The notes under the pieces are model-generated. The model was not told the origin of the DNA. It did no database searches and worked only from the letters and a program-made list of their open reading frames with translations. DNA of 64,000 bases, from assembly GCA_039975755.1 (NCBI GenBank), contig JBDWGM010000106.1:57440-121439 (forward strand), written 5' to 3'. Made by a program: the position numbers and the translations under genes. Shown here in pieces: positions 1 to 8,287 of this stretch. Position 1 is the stretch's first letter. Every line of letters starts with the position of its first letter. Source of the DNA: JABSSA01 sp039975755. GTDB lineage: Bacteria; Pseudomonadota; Alphaproteobacteria; Rhodobacterales; Rhodobacteraceae.

Positions 1-1
1 T

Positions 2-655
2 TCAGACTCGCTTGCTGTAGGTGAATCAACAGTAGCAGTCGCTGCTGCTGGTGCAGAGCAAATCGTTACTGTTCTGGAAGACATGAAGACGCTGGCCGTA
101 TCTGCGAACAGTGAAACAGCGGACTTCACTAAAATCGAAGCTGAGATGGCTGAGAAGCAAGCACAAATCATCTCGATTATTGGTGCTTCTCAGTTTAATG
201 GGGTGAATCTGCTGGCAACAGATGTTGATGGTAACGGCGGTACCCAATTGACCGTATTGTCATCACTTGATCGCGTCGGTGCAGCCTCTCCTACGGCGTC
301 GACTATCGGCGTGGATTCGGTTGATTTTGAAGCAAACTTGGATGTTGCCAGCCGAACTGTTGTTGCAGATGTGGCGACGGCAGCAACCGCTTTGGGTGAA
401 ATCGAAACCTATCTGCAAACCGCTATTAACGGCGCTGCGGATTTGGGTGCATCGGCCAAGCGTATAGACGATCAGGGAACGTTTGTTAGCAAACTGACTG
501 ATGCCATGAAGTCCGGTATCGGGGCTCTTGTTGACGCTGATATGGAGGAGGCTTCGGCTCGACTCCAAGCACTTCAGACGCAGCAACAGCTTGGTATCCA
601 GGCCTTGTCCATCGCCAACCAAGCGCCGCAGAATATTCTGTCGCTCTTCCGGTAA
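2..655 (+). CDS. fliC: flagellin, C-terminal part (5' truncated by window)
   Basis: The frame is open from base 2, so the start codon lies left of the window and 217 residues are visible. The protein is the flagellar filament subunit, exported through the flagellar type III apparatus and polymerised outside the cell. The last residues (QTQQQLGIQALSIANQAPQNI and a terminal SLFR) are the conserved D0 C-terminal helix of alphaproteobacterial flagellins; the middle is the variable surface part. No cysteine is seen in the visible part. flaF and flbT, which control flagellin synthesis in alphaproteobacteria, follow directly, which supports the call. The promoter is outside the window, so regulation cannot be judged. 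Confidence 0.93.
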   Translation, partial: SDSLAVGESTVAVAAAGAEQIVTVLEDMKTLAVSANSETADFTKIEAEMAEKQAQIISIIGASQFNGVNLLATDVDGNGGTQLTVLSSLDRVGAASPTASTIGVDSVDFEANLDVASRTVVADVATAATALGEIETYLQTAINGAADLGASAKRIDDQGTFVSKLTDAMKSGIGALVDADMEEASARLQALQTQQQLGIQALSIANQAPQNILSLFR

Positions 656-729
656 GCCAATGAGTGGGGTGCGCGGAATGCGCACCCTATTTCTCTGTTC
701 CCTTCAATTATCAGAAGGAAGGTCCTGCT

Positions 730-1107
730 GTGAACGGGCTTTCAATTGCAGAACGTGGCTATCTTGGCAGTATGAAAACTACGCGATCCGAGCGTCGTTC
801 CGAGTACGAAGTTATCGCACGAATTACACGCCGCTTACGAGAAGCGGCACGCACACAAAAAACAGATTTCCCAGGCTTTGTGGAGGCTTTGGATTTGAAC
901 CGTCAGCTGTGGCAAATATTTGCGATAGACGTTGCGGACGATCAAAATCCTCTTCCACAAGAATTGCGTGCCAGAATATTCTATTTGGCCGAATTTACCG
1001 AAACCCACACTCGCAGAGTTTTGCGCGACAAGTCGTCAATTATGCCTCTTCTCGAAGTGAATATGGCAGTGTTGCGCGGTTTGAAGCCGGAGGGCATCGC
1101 AAAATGA
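730..1107 (+). CDS. flaF: flagellar biosynthesis regulator FlaF
   Basis: A 125-aa cytoplasmic protein of the FlaF family, which in Caulobacter and relatives is needed for flagellin secretion or translation and works against FlbT. The family pattern is visible: an N-terminal AERGY segment, an RRLREAA helix, then LNRQLWQIFAIDVAD and a basic helix rich in Arg. I chose the GTG at 730 because an AGAAGGAAGG ribosome site ends seven bases before it; an in-frame ATG at 664 would put flagellin-leader-like sequence into the protein. The gene lies 74 bp after flagellin and its stop overlaps the flbT start (ATGA), so translation is probably coupled. Confidence 0.9.
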   Translation: MNGLSIAERGYLGSMKTTRSERRSEYEVIARITRRLREAARTQKTDFPGFVEALDLNRQLWQIFAIDVADDQNPLPQELRARIFYLAEFTETHTRRVLRDKSSIMPLLEVNMAVLRGLKPEGIAK

Positions 1108-1505
1108 GCGGACTAATCTTAAAATTAAGCCCAAAAGAAAGAATCTTGATAAATGGAGCGGTCATCGAAAACGGTGATCGACGCACCCGCCTGGCTATCA
1201 AAACTCCAGATGCGCACATATTGCGTCTTCGCGACGCCATCCATCCGGAGGATGCAAAGACACCGGTCAAACGCGTTTGTTATTCTATTCAACTGGTTCT
1301 TTCCGGTGATTCTGACGCGAGTGAAATGCGGTTGCAGTTATTGCGCTATATCGAAGAGTTGAGCCAGGTCTTCTTTGATGTTGAAAGCAAGCGTCATCTT
1401 GAGTCTGCATCCGCAGCTCTTATCGATGATGATCATTATCGGTGCTTAAAATCGTTGCGTGCGTTGTTGCCTCGTGAAGAACGACTTTTGGAAACGGGAA
1501 TTTAG
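1104..1505 (+). CDS. flbT: flagellar biosynthesis repressor FlbT
   Basis: A 133-aa FlbT-family protein. In Caulobacter FlbT binds the 5' leader of flagellin mRNA and destabilises it until the hook is finished, so the expected role here is post-transcriptional control of fliC. Diagnostic segments are the N-terminal LKLSPKERILINGAVIENGD strand region, the DAIHPEDAKTPVKR stretch and a helical C-terminal part ending near LLPREERLLE. The ATG at 1104 overlaps the flaF stop. The frame is open further upstream, but that part is antisense or out-of-frame shadow of flaF and fliC, so the long version was not used. Confidence 0.92.
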   Translation: MSGLILKLSPKERILINGAVIENGDRRTRLAIKTPDAHILRLRDAIHPEDAKTPVKRVCYSIQLVLSGDSDASEMRLQLLRYIEELSQVFFDVESKRHLESASAALIDDDHYRCLKSLRALLPREERLLETGI

Positions 1506-1507
1506 GT

Positions 1508-2296
1508 ATGGTACAGCCAGTTGTAATTGGTTCAGGTTTGGTTGGCTGGCAATTTTTGCAAAACACCTATGATCGCCAACTCGAATCCTTCACCCAAAGC
1601 TCGGAACTGAAGCGGGATATTGATCACTTCGAAGAGAATATCGGCAAGGTGTTCACGGCTGAGGCATTGGTGTCCGACAGGCAATTGCTTGGCGTTGCTT
1701 TGGGGGCATTTGGCTTGGAAGATGATCTCGACAATCGATTTTTTATCCAAAAAATGTTGGAAGAAGGGACAACAGCTGACGATGCGTTGGCCAATCGTTT
1801 TACGGATACTCGGTACCGAGAATTTTCAGAAGCTTTTGGTTTTGGGCCTTTAGAAATACCCCAAACGTTCAAACCAGGGTTCGCCGCCGAGATTGTAGAA
1901 AAATACAAAGCGAATAGTTTTGAGGTCGCTACAGGATTGCAAGACGAAAATATGCGCGTTGCGCTTTACGCGCAAAGAACTTTGTCTGATGTTGTTAGCG
2001 AGGAAGGCACCAACGCGCAAAAATGGTTTTCCATCATGGGGCAGCCGGCGTTGCGTGAATTATTTGAAACGGCCTTCAATTTACCAGAACAATTTGGACA
2101 AGTTGACATCGATCAGCAATTGGGTGTTTTTGAAGAAAGGGCAGAACGAGAGTTTGGCACATCAGATCCCAGTATTTTTTCTGACCCTGAAGCAGTTGAA
2201 GACTTGGTTCGAACCTATTTGGCCCGCGCACAGGTTGCAGAGATTTCGTCAGGGCAGTCTTCCGGGTCAATCGCTTTGCAGTTGTTACAGTTCTAA
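1508..2296 (+). CDS. DUF1217 family flagellar-cluster protein
   Basis: A 262-aa predicted soluble, mostly helical and acidic protein that resembles the DUF1217 family commonly found in flagellar clusters of Rhodobacterales and Rhizobiales. Two similar halves are suggestive: each has a run of the type LGVALGAFGLEDDLDNRFFIQKM or ENMRVALYAQRTL followed by FRE/FETAF-like helices, as expected for the repeated helical domain of this family. No signal peptide or membrane segment is seen. It starts two bases after flbT, so it is probably in the fliC-flaF-flbT unit, and it converges on fliI. Its molecular job is not established; a role in filament or flagellin handling is inferred only from position. 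Confidence 0.75.
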   Translation: MVQPVVIGSGLVGWQFLQNTYDRQLESFTQSSELKRDIDHFEENIGKVFTAEALVSDRQLLGVALGAFGLEDDLDNRFFIQKMLEEGTTADDALANRFTDTRYREFSEAFGFGPLEIPQTFKPGFAAEIVEKYKANSFEVATGLQDENMRVALYAQRTLSDVVSEEGTNAQKWFSIMGQPALRELFETAFNLPEQFGQVDIDQQLGVFEERAEREFGTSDPSIFSDPEAVEDLVRTYLARAQVAEISSGQSSGSIALQLLQF

Positions 2297-2306
2297 ACTT
2301 TTGTTG

Positions 2307-3644
2307 TTAGTTCACCGGGATTTTTTCGCGACGAAACAAGATTTCTAAGCGAGAAAAACTATCGTCTATTGAACCGACGTCGAGCCTGGCCGCAAATTCA
2401 TCTAAACTCGGCCAAAGTGCAATTGATCGATCAATCTCAGGATCGTTGCCATGCGTGTACAGGCCTGCATTTATCATCATGGCGTTTCTCTCGTAGATGC
2501 TCAGGTACTTGCGAAAAATCGCGAGCATTTTGTTCTGTTGATCGGTAGCGCAGTCGGGGAGACTGCGTGAAACAGAGCGCAAAATGTCGATGGCAGGAAA
2601 ACGACCCCGTTCAGCTATTTCTCGATCCAAAATAACGTGACCATCTAGAACACCGCGCAAAATGTCCGCCATCGGTTCCTCCATATCAGACCCGGCAACA
2701 AGGACGCTGAATACGCCAGTGATGTCACCTTGACCCTCAATACCTGGCCCGGCGCGTTCGCAAAGAGACATAATTGTGTGCGCCGTCGAAGGAGGATAAC
2801 CTCGCAAAACGGGAGCTTCGCCTGCGGCAACCGCAACTTCACGATGTGCGTCAGCAAAACGAGTCACTGAATCGATCATAAAGAGTACTGATTTACCTTG
2901 ATCGCGAAAATGTTCGGCGACGGACATCGCAGTCCAAGCACATCTGCGTCTAGCCAGTGGTGACTGATCCGACGTGGCCGCAACGACGACTGATCGCTTT
3001 AAGCCTTCTGGCCCCAACACATGTTCGACAAAATGGCGCAGTTCGCGTCCACGCTCACCGACCAATGCGATAACCACGACGTCACTTTCAATGTTCGAGG
3101 CTAATCCACCAAGAAGGCTAGATTTGCCGACCCCTGATCCTGCGAAAAGCCCAAGGCGTTGACCTTGAACGATTGGTAAGACTGTATTGAACACAGCGTG
3201 ACCGGTTTTGAGCCTTGATCCCAGTGAGCGACGCTTTGCTGCAAGCGGTGGTGCAGCGTGTAAAGTTCGGCTGATTGATCCATGTTCTAAAAAAGATCCA
3301 TCGATAGGTTGCCCATTTGCGTCAATTATCCGACCCAACCAATCATTCGTTGGCGCAATTAAAATAGGACCCATCAGAATAACGCGGTCATTCACGCCTA
3401 TTCCTTCAAGTGGGCCATCGGGCAGAATCCTGACGCGATTGCGGTCAATTTGAATGACTTCACCGGGGATGCACCCGCCGGAACGCCGTCGAACGAGCAC
3501 ACGATTCCCGATTTGCGCGTCGGTTTGCAAGCCCGTCACCTCAAGTGCTGAAGAATGAACAGATGAAATACGACCCACAGGTCGGGTAAATGACAATTTA
3601 GAAATTTGTTGTTGGTAATTGGACGGCACGGTTATTTCAGACAT
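2307..3644 (-). CDS. fliI: flagellum-specific ATPase FliI
   Basis: A 445-aa AAA-type ATPase related to F1 beta subunits; it energises export of flagellar subunits at the cytoplasmic face of the export gate. The P-loop GSGVGKSS lies at about residues 169-176, a Walker B-like VLFMIDSVTRFADAHREV segment follows, and the GYPPSTAHT region typical of the FliI/SctN family is present. The ATG at 3644 was chosen because GGAG lies seven bases before it; the frame could extend to 3686 but has no ribosome site there. It is divergent from flgB with 82 bp between and converges on the DUF1217 gene. Its usual partner FliJ is not beside it. Confidence 0.96.
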   Translation of the reverse strand: MSEITVPSNYQQQISKLSFTRPVGRISSVHSSALEVTGLQTDAQIGNRVLVRRRSGGCIPGEVIQIDRNRVRILPDGPLEGIGVNDRVILMGPILIAPTNDWLGRIIDANGQPIDGSFLEHGSISRTLHAAPPLAAKRRSLGSRLKTGHAVFNTVLPIVQGQRLGLFAGSGVGKSSLLGGLASNIESDVVVIALVGERGRELRHFVEHVLGPEGLKRSVVVAATSDQSPLARRRCAWTAMSVAEHFRDQGKSVLFMIDSVTRFADAHREVAVAAGEAPVLRGYPPSTAHTIMSLCERAGPGIEGQGDITGVFSVLVAGSDMEEPMADILRGVLDGHVILDREIAERGRFPAIDILRSVSRSLPDCATDQQNKMLAIFRKYLSIYERNAMMINAGLYTHGNDPEIDRSIALWPSLDEFAARLDVGSIDDSFSRLEILFRREKIPVN

Positions 3645-3726
3645 TTGTTTCTCCTGCCTTACGCAAACCGTTTTTAAAGGAATCACCCTTAAAGCTTGAT
3701 TGATATTCCTCGAGGGAGAAGCCCCG

Positions 3727-4113
3727 ATGTTTCAGTCACTGGATGTATTTCGCATGGCCCACGATATGGCTGTGCATGCTGGACAACGCCAATCTGTAAT
3801 CGCGCAAAATGTTGCGAATGCAGACACGCCCGGATTTCGGGCCAAAGACATCCCATCGTTTCAAGCTGCGTTGGAAGGTAATTCATCAAACCTTCAACGT
3901 GCGACGCGTAATGCGCATTTGCACGGCACCGTGGATGGCAACCCGCCGTTGGAGTCATTGCGAGATCGCGCCCAAGCATCCTTGGATGGAAATTCGGTTT
4001 CCATTGAATCTGAGATGATGAAGGCCGTTGAGACGAAGCGCCAACATGATCGCGCCTTGGCCATTTATCGCTCCGCACTTGATGTGCTGCGTCGAACTGT
4101 TTCTACATCATGA
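3727..4113 (+). CDS. flgB: flagellar proximal rod protein FlgB
   Basis: A 128-aa rod protein, exported to the periplasm to build the proximal rod of the basal body. The N-terminal rod motif is clear (RQSVIAQNVANADTPGFRAKD), and the C-terminal helix MKAVETKRQHDRALAIYRS is the usual paired D0 helix. The start at 3727 follows a GAGGGAGAAG ribosome site. It heads a rightward unit flgB-flgC-fliE-fliQ-flgF-flgG-flgA-flgH with very short gaps. No CtrA-type box was found in the 82-bp gap to fliI. Confidence 0.95.
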   Translation: MFQSLDVFRMAHDMAVHAGQRQSVIAQNVANADTPGFRAKDIPSFQAALEGNSSNLQRATRNAHLHGTVDGNPPLESLRDRAQASLDGNSVSIESEMMKAVETKRQHDRALAIYRSALDVLRRTVSTS

Positions 4114-4120
4114 GGTTATT

Positions 4121-4510
4121 ATGAGTGAGTTTGCAAAGGCCATTTCGGTCTCAACCAGCGGGTTGCAGGCCCAATCCGAACGTTTGCGCCATCTTTCTGA
4201 GAACATATCGAACGCGGATACACCTGGTTACCGTCGTAAGACAATTCCGTTTGAGACAGCGTTCAATAGCGCGGGTGTTTCTGGCGTAGAAACCGGACGC
4301 GTTAAACTGGACCGCTCGGAACTGGAAAGCGTGTATGATCCATCGCATCCAATGGCTGACGAAACCGGCCATTATGAAGGGTCAAACGTTAGTCTTCTGA
4401 TCGAGCTTGCGGACGCCCGCGAAGCCCAGAGAAGCTATGAAGCAAATCTTAAGATGTTTGAGCAAGCTCGTTCCATGTCATCGAGCCTAATGCAACTTCT
4501 GCGCCGGTAA
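4121..4510 (+). CDS. flgC: flagellar basal-body rod protein FlgC
   Basis: A 129-aa proximal rod protein. The N-terminus has the family's ISVSTSGLQAQSERLRHLSENISNADTPGYRRK pattern (rod motif NADTPGYRR), and the C-terminus has the paired helix LADAREAQRSYEANLKMFEQA with the conserved RSYEAN. The ATG at 4121 lies seven bases after the flgB stop and the length is normal for FlgC. It acts in the periplasm between FliE/FlgB and FlgF/FlgG. Confidence 0.96.
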   Translation: MSEFAKAISVSTSGLQAQSERLRHLSENISNADTPGYRRKTIPFETAFNSAGVSGVETGRVKLDRSELESVYDPSHPMADETGHYEGSNVSLLIELADAREAQRSYEANLKMFEQARSMSSSLMQLLRR

Positions 4511-4534
4511 GCGCAGTTTAACGAGGAATCTAGA

Positions 4535-4819
4535 ATGGATTTGAATACAATTAACGCGACTCAACGGTACGCCGACTCACGCGCAGCCACACAGCCTTCC
4601 GGGGAATCTGGGGGTTCAGTGTTCCAAAACGCAGTGGCAGATTTTGCCAAGACACTTGCGGAGGGCGAAGTTCAGGCAAAACAAGCAATGACAGGTGATG
4701 CTGATCCACACGCTTTGGTGCAGGCATTGGCACAAACTGAATTGGCGGTCGAAACGGCTGTGACTGTGCGTAACAAAGTTGTCGAGGCGTATCAGGAAAT
4801 TCTACGGATGCCTGTCTGA
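4535..4819 (+). CDS. fliE: flagellar hook-basal body complex protein FliE
   Basis: A 94-aa protein of normal FliE length. FliE is the first exported subunit and joins the MS ring (FliF) to the rod. The family signature is the C-terminal half: AKQAMTGDADPHALVQALAQTELAVETAVTVRNKVVEAYQEILRMPV, with the nearly invariant VRNKVVEAYQEI...MPV ending, given here in fragments (VRNKVVEAYQEI). An AACGAGGAATC ribosome site precedes the ATG. It sits between flgC and fliQ, the common alphaproteobacterial order. Confidence 0.95.
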   Translation: MDLNTINATQRYADSRAATQPSGESGGSVFQNAVADFAKTLAEGEVQAKQAMTGDADPHALVQALAQTELAVETAVTVRNKVVEAYQEILRMPV

Positions 4820-4820
4820 C

Positions 4821-5090
4821 ATGCTTACCGAAATCCTGTTTTATGATACGATGCGACAAGGTCTTTGGGTCGCCGTGGCTATGTCAATGCCAATACTTCT
4901 TTCGGCTCTGGTTGCAGGTGTTTCGATTGGCTTGGTTCAAGCATTGACGTCAATTCAGGAAATGACCCTAACCTTCGTCCCCAAACTCGCGGCGATTGTT
5001 GTCGTTTTCTGGTTGTCGATGGGCTTCATGACGCAAACTCTTTTGGCGTTTTTTCATGATTGGGTGATCCCGTTGATCATCGGAGGTTAA
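4821..5090 (+). CDS. fliQ: flagellar export gate protein FliQ
   Basis: An 89-aa membrane protein with two transmembrane segments (about residues 14-38 and 49-74), the length and layout of FliQ, a component of the FliPQR export gate in the inner membrane. The conserved LVAGVSIGLVQALTSIQEMT segment between the helices contains the family's Q-T-S-I-Q-E-M core. The ATG at 4821 is one base after the fliE stop. The N-terminal extension possible in this frame lies inside fliE and was rejected. fliR and fliP are in separate units of this block. Confidence 0.94.
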   Translation: MLTEILFYDTMRQGLWVAVAMSMPILLSALVAGVSIGLVQALTSIQEMTLTFVPKLAAIVVVFWLSMGFMTQTLLAFFHDWVIPLIIGG

Positions 5091-5091
5091 T

Positions 5092-5814
5092 TTGGATTCT
5101 CAAGGTTACATAACGCTGACGCGTCAAATTGGTTTGATGCGTGAAATGCAAGTCGTCGCAAACAACATTGCGAACTCGGCCACAACGGGGTTTCGCCAAG
5201 AGGGCGTAGTCTTTTCTGAATATGTGCGTGGTATGGATCAGGGTGAGTCCCTTTCCATGGGGCAAGCGAATGTCGGTGCGACTAGTTTTGAACAAGGCAC
5301 GTTGACGCAAACGGCTGGTACCTTTGATTTCGCGATTGAAGGAGAGGGGTACTTCTTGATTGAAACTCCTGACGGTGAGCGTATCACCCGAGCTGGCAGT
5401 TTCGCGTCAAACGGCGCTGGAGATCTGGTTACGCCAGATGGTTACCGGGTTCTTGATGCAGGTGGGGCGCCTGTTTTTGTTCCGCCGGATGCGGCATCTA
5501 TCACAGTTGGCCCAGATGGAACGATGAGCGCAGATGGCAATTTGGTTGGGCAAATCGGTCTGGTTGTTCCAGTAGAGCCCAAGGATATGACACGCGAAGG
5601 CGGTGTTATGTTTGATGCCGGAGGGGCTGTGTTACCGGCGGAAAATGCAAGAGTTATGCAAGGCTTTGTCGAAAGTTCCAACGTCGACACCATTACTCAG
5701 CTTGCCCGAATGATTGAAGTGCAGCGGGCTTATGAAATGGGACAGAGCTTTCTTGAAACTGAAGACGAACGCGTGCGTCGCGCGGTCGAAACCATGACAC
5801 GTTCCCAAGGTTAA
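5092..5814 (+). CDS. flgF: flagellar rod protein FlgF
   Basis: A 240-aa rod protein of the FlgF/FlgG family. It starts with TTG at 5092, two bases after the fliQ stop, with GGAGG five bases before it; no in-frame ATG fits the N-terminus. The N-terminal rod motif is VVANNIANSATTGFRQEGV, the middle carries the FlgE/F/G beta domain (DFAIEGEGYFLIETPDGERITRAGSF in fragments such as EGEGYFLIETPDG), and the C-terminal helix contains IEVQRAYEMGQ. It forms the short segment between proximal and distal rod. Confidence 0.93.
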   Translation: MDSQGYITLTRQIGLMREMQVVANNIANSATTGFRQEGVVFSEYVRGMDQGESLSMGQANVGATSFEQGTLTQTAGTFDFAIEGEGYFLIETPDGERITRAGSFASNGAGDLVTPDGYRVLDAGGAPVFVPPDAASITVGPDGTMSADGNLVGQIGLVVPVEPKDMTREGGVMFDAGGAVLPAENARVMQGFVESSNVDTITQLARMIEVQRAYEMGQSFLETEDERVRRAVETMTRSQG

Positions 5815-5826
5815 AGAGAGAAAATT

Positions 5827-6612
5827 ATGCGAGCCCTTAAGATTGCAGCTACTGGTATGGCCGCGCAACAGATGCGTGTCGAAACCATTTCCAACAATCT
5901 CGCGAACATGAATACGACGGGTTACAATGCGCGTCGGGCAGAATTCGCTGACTTGCACTATCAGCAAGTTGCCCGCGCGGGTGCGGTGACTGCGTCCGAT
6001 GGGACCGTTTTGCCCACCGGCGTCCAGCTGGGGCTTGGTGTTCGCCCCTCAGCGATTACGATCCATCTTAGTCAGGGTTCGCTGGAAGCGACCGGAGCAG
6101 ATCTGGATGTCGCGATTGATGGCAAAGGCTATCTAGAGGTGACGCTACCTTCCGGACAGGCGGCTTATACCCGAGATGGCGGGCTTAAGCGCACGGGCGA
6201 AGGTTTGATCGTAACGTCGGATGGTTACCCGGTTTCACCAGAAATTACAGTTCCCGATGACGCTCGCAGTATTTCGATAAATGGGGACGGCGAGGTTTAT
6301 GTCTATTTCCAAGAAAATGCCGAAGCCCAACAAATCGGCCAGCTTTCTTTGACAGGGTTTTCGAACCCGAAAGGGCTTGAAGCACTAGGGTCAAATTTGT
6401 TTTCCGAAACTGAAGGCTCTGGGCCACCACTTATTGGTACGCCCGGCGAAGGAGGCCTGGGCACTTTGCGTCAAGGGTATTTGGAAGCCAGTTCAGTCGA
6501 TGCCGTACGCGAGGTCACGGAATTGATCGAAGCGCAACGCGGATATGAAATGAACGCCAAAGTCATATCTGCAGCGGATCAAATGATGGGCGCAACCACA
6601 CAGGTCCGCTAA
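5827..6612 (+). CDS. flgG: flagellar distal rod protein FlgG
   Basis: A 261-aa distal rod subunit of the usual FlgG length. Seen are the N-terminal motif ISNNLANMNTTGYNARRAEF with the FlgG-type long loop (GVQLGLGVRPSA), the central domain (LDVAIDGKGYLEVTLPSG), and the C-terminal helix ELIEAQRGYEMNAKVI. The gene follows flgF by 12 bp, with AGAGAG before the ATG, and its stop overlaps the flgA start (TAATG), indicating coupled translation. Confidence 0.96.
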   Translation: MRALKIAATGMAAQQMRVETISNNLANMNTTGYNARRAEFADLHYQQVARAGAVTASDGTVLPTGVQLGLGVRPSAITIHLSQGSLEATGADLDVAIDGKGYLEVTLPSGQAAYTRDGGLKRTGEGLIVTSDGYPVSPEITVPDDARSISINGDGEVYVYFQENAEAQQIGQLSLTGFSNPKGLEALGSNLFSETEGSGPPLIGTPGEGGLGTLRQGYLEASSVDAVREVTELIEAQRGYEMNAKVISAADQMMGATTQVR

Positions 6613-7025
6613 TGAAAATTTTAGTTGCTCTTCTCTTGCTCGGTCAGTCGGCGGCAGCGGATGTTGTCGTTCCGACGCGTACAATTCGCCCTGAAAGTAT
6701 TGTGTCTTTCAGCGACGTGAAACTGGTCGATGGACAACGACAGGATGCATTTGATCGACTGGAGGATGTGGTCGGACAGGAAAGCCGCGTCGCCTTGTAT
6801 GTTGGGCGGCCAATTCTATTCAGTTCAGTTGGTCCACCCGCATTGATTGACCGCAACCAAATTGTTTCGCTCCGATTCGAGCAATCGGGTTTGATAATCA
6901 CGACCGAAGGCCGGTCATTGGAGCGAGGCGGGATCGGTGATCGAGTGAGGATTATGAACCTTGCTTCGCGGGCAACACTGTTTGGATACGTGCAAGAGGA
7001 CGGCACAGTGGTCGTCAAACCGTGA
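6612..7025 (+). CDS. flgA: flagellar P-ring assembly chaperone FlgA
   Basis: A 137-aa periplasmic protein with an N-terminal signal peptide (LVALLLLGQSAAADV, cleavage probably after AAA). FlgA helps FlgI assemble into the P ring. The SAF-like domain is visible as VPTRTIRPESIVSFSDVKL, then GRPILFSSVGPPALIDRNQ and the C-terminal GGIGDRVRIMNLASRA..FGYVQEDG pattern, where the IMNLASRA segment is typical. At 137 aa it is the short alphaproteobacterial form, lacking the extra N-terminal domain of enterobacterial FlgA. It overlaps flgG and precedes flgH. Confidence 0.9.
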   Translation: MKILVALLLLGQSAAADVVVPTRTIRPESIVSFSDVKLVDGQRQDAFDRLEDVVGQESRVALYVGRPILFSSVGPPALIDRNQIVSLRFEQSGLIITTEGRSLERGGIGDRVRIMNLASRATLFGYVQEDGTVVVKP

Positions 7026-7036
7026 AAGGTTACAGG

Positions 7037-7771
7037 ATGAAAATCGCCAAATATTCCAGCGTTTTAGTTTTGGCTACAACTCTAATTTCGTGCGGTCGTT
7101 CAGACCATCTTGGAAAAGCTCCGAGCTTTTCCAACCCCCTGGAAACGCGGGAACATTCCGCGATGATAAATCAGGCGTTACCATCAGTGATAGAGACACG
7201 AAGGCCGATTGATGAGGCGTCCTTATGGAGCAGACAACGCGGATCATTGTTGGGTGATCGGCGTGCCATGCAACGCGGTGACATCATGACCGTCGTCGTC
7301 GAAATTAATGAACAGGCGGAAATATCCAACGCGACGGATCGATCCCGCTCGGGCTCAGAAAGCCTGGGCGTTCCTCAACTGGGCGGACTTCCACAGCGGA
7401 TAGATGAAAAACTGCCGGATGGGGCTTCATCATCGGAATTGGTGTCGATCAATTCGCAAAGCTCATCTTCCGGCGACGGGTCAGTCAAAAGAAACGAAAA
7501 GCTGACATTGCGAGTCGCCGCAACAATTCTTGATGTTTTGCCAAACGGTGTGCTCTCGATTTCTGGTTCTCAAGAATTACGCGTTAATTTTGAGATGCGA
7601 GAGTTGCTTGTCACTGGGTATGTGCGCCCGGAGGATATCTCGCGTCAGAACGAAATCACATATGATAAGATCGCATCCGCTCGAATTTCATACGGTGGCC
7701 GCGGCCAGATTTCTGACGTCCAACAGCCCCGGATTGGCCAGCAGGTTCTCGATGCGGTTCTTCCGTTTTAA
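7037..7771 (+). CDS. flgH: flagellar L-ring lipoprotein FlgH
   Basis: A 244-aa outer-membrane L-ring protein. The N-terminus from the ATG at 7037 is a lipoprotein signal with lipobox LISC, so the mature protein begins at Cys20 and is lipid-anchored. The body shows FlgH hallmarks: SLLGDRRAMQRGDIMTVVVEINEQA, then LRVAATILDVLPNGVLSISGSQEL and the C-terminal VRPEDISRQNEITYDKIASARISYGGRG core (short parts quoted). A GTG at 7022 overlapping the flgA stop is possible but would put five residues before the signal peptide; AAAGG lies seven bases before the ATG. Confidence 0.94.
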   Translation: MKIAKYSSVLVLATTLISCGRSDHLGKAPSFSNPLETREHSAMINQALPSVIETRRPIDEASLWSRQRGSLLGDRRAMQRGDIMTVVVEINEQAEISNATDRSRSGSESLGVPQLGGLPQRIDEKLPDGASSSELVSINSQSSSSGDGSVKRNEKLTLRVAATILDVLPNGVLSISGSQELRVNFEMRELLVTGYVRPEDISRQNEITYDKIASARISYGGRGQISDVQQPRIGQQVLDAVLPF

Positions 7772-7780
7772 AGGTGTAGA

Positions 7781-8287
7781 ATGATTAAGAAAATTCTTCC
7801 GATAATTCTGCTAGTCATTGGAACCGGTGGCGGAATAGGGACGGGTCTGGCTCTTCGGCCAGCGTCAACAATCGACGCTGCCGGCGAAGAAAGTGTTGAA
7901 TCCAGCAAGGAAGCACAGACCAAGGAAGCTTCCGGCGAAGAGTCAGAAGACGGCGAGAATGCGACGCATGAATATGTGAAAATGAGCAACCAATTCGTCA
8001 TTCCAGTCGTAGACGCTGAGCAGGTAAAGGCTTTGGTCGTAATGTCGCTGAGCTTGGAGGTCACATTGGGTTCTAAGGCAGAAGTATATGAACGTGAGCC
8101 CAAAATAAGAGACAGCTTTTTACAAGTTTTATTTGATCATGCGAATATTGGTGGCTTTGACGGTGCGTTCACTGACGCGCAAAACATGGACTCAATGCGC
8201 CAAGCACTCAGAGAGATCGCTCAGCGAGACTTGGGAGATGTTGTTTCTGATGTCTTGATTCTTGACATTGCGCGGCAGGACTATTGA
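7781..8287 (+). CDS. FliL-like basal-body-associated protein (first paralogue)
   Basis: A 168-aa single-pass membrane protein: a transmembrane segment at about residues 4-27, a Glu/Ser-rich periplasmic linker (residues 33-60), then a compact domain with FVIPVVDAEQVKALVVMSLSLEV and a C-terminal VSDVLILDIARQDY. This layout resembles FliL, which surrounds the stator; a second, more typical fliL lies at 16680-17168. It closes the flgB-flgH unit, nine bases after flgH, and its end overlaps the end of the opposite-strand 138-aa gene by seven bases. The family assignment is from layout and context, so it is less certain than for the other flagellar genes. Confidence 0.7.
   Translation: MIKKILPIILLVIGTGGGIGTGLALRPASTIDAAGEESVESSKEAQTKEASGEESEDGENATHEYVKMSNQFVIPVVDAEQVKALVVMSLSLEVTLGSKAEVYEREPKIRDSFLQVLFDHANIGGFDGAFTDAQNMDSMRQALREIAQRDLGDVVSDVLILDIARQDY

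Noticed and set aside
528..1103. Long open N-terminal extension in the flbT frame
   Set aside because: It overlaps the end of flagellin and all of flaF in another frame; FlbT proteins begin with the LILKLSPKE segment, and the ATG overlapping the flaF stop gives exactly that.
2974..3453. Plus-strand frames opposite fliI
   Set aside because: They are the complement of a clear ATPase gene, lack ribosome sites and have no recognisable protein pattern.
3645..3726. CtrA box in the fliI/flgB gap
   Set aside because: TTAA elements are present, but no pair has the required seven-base spacing.
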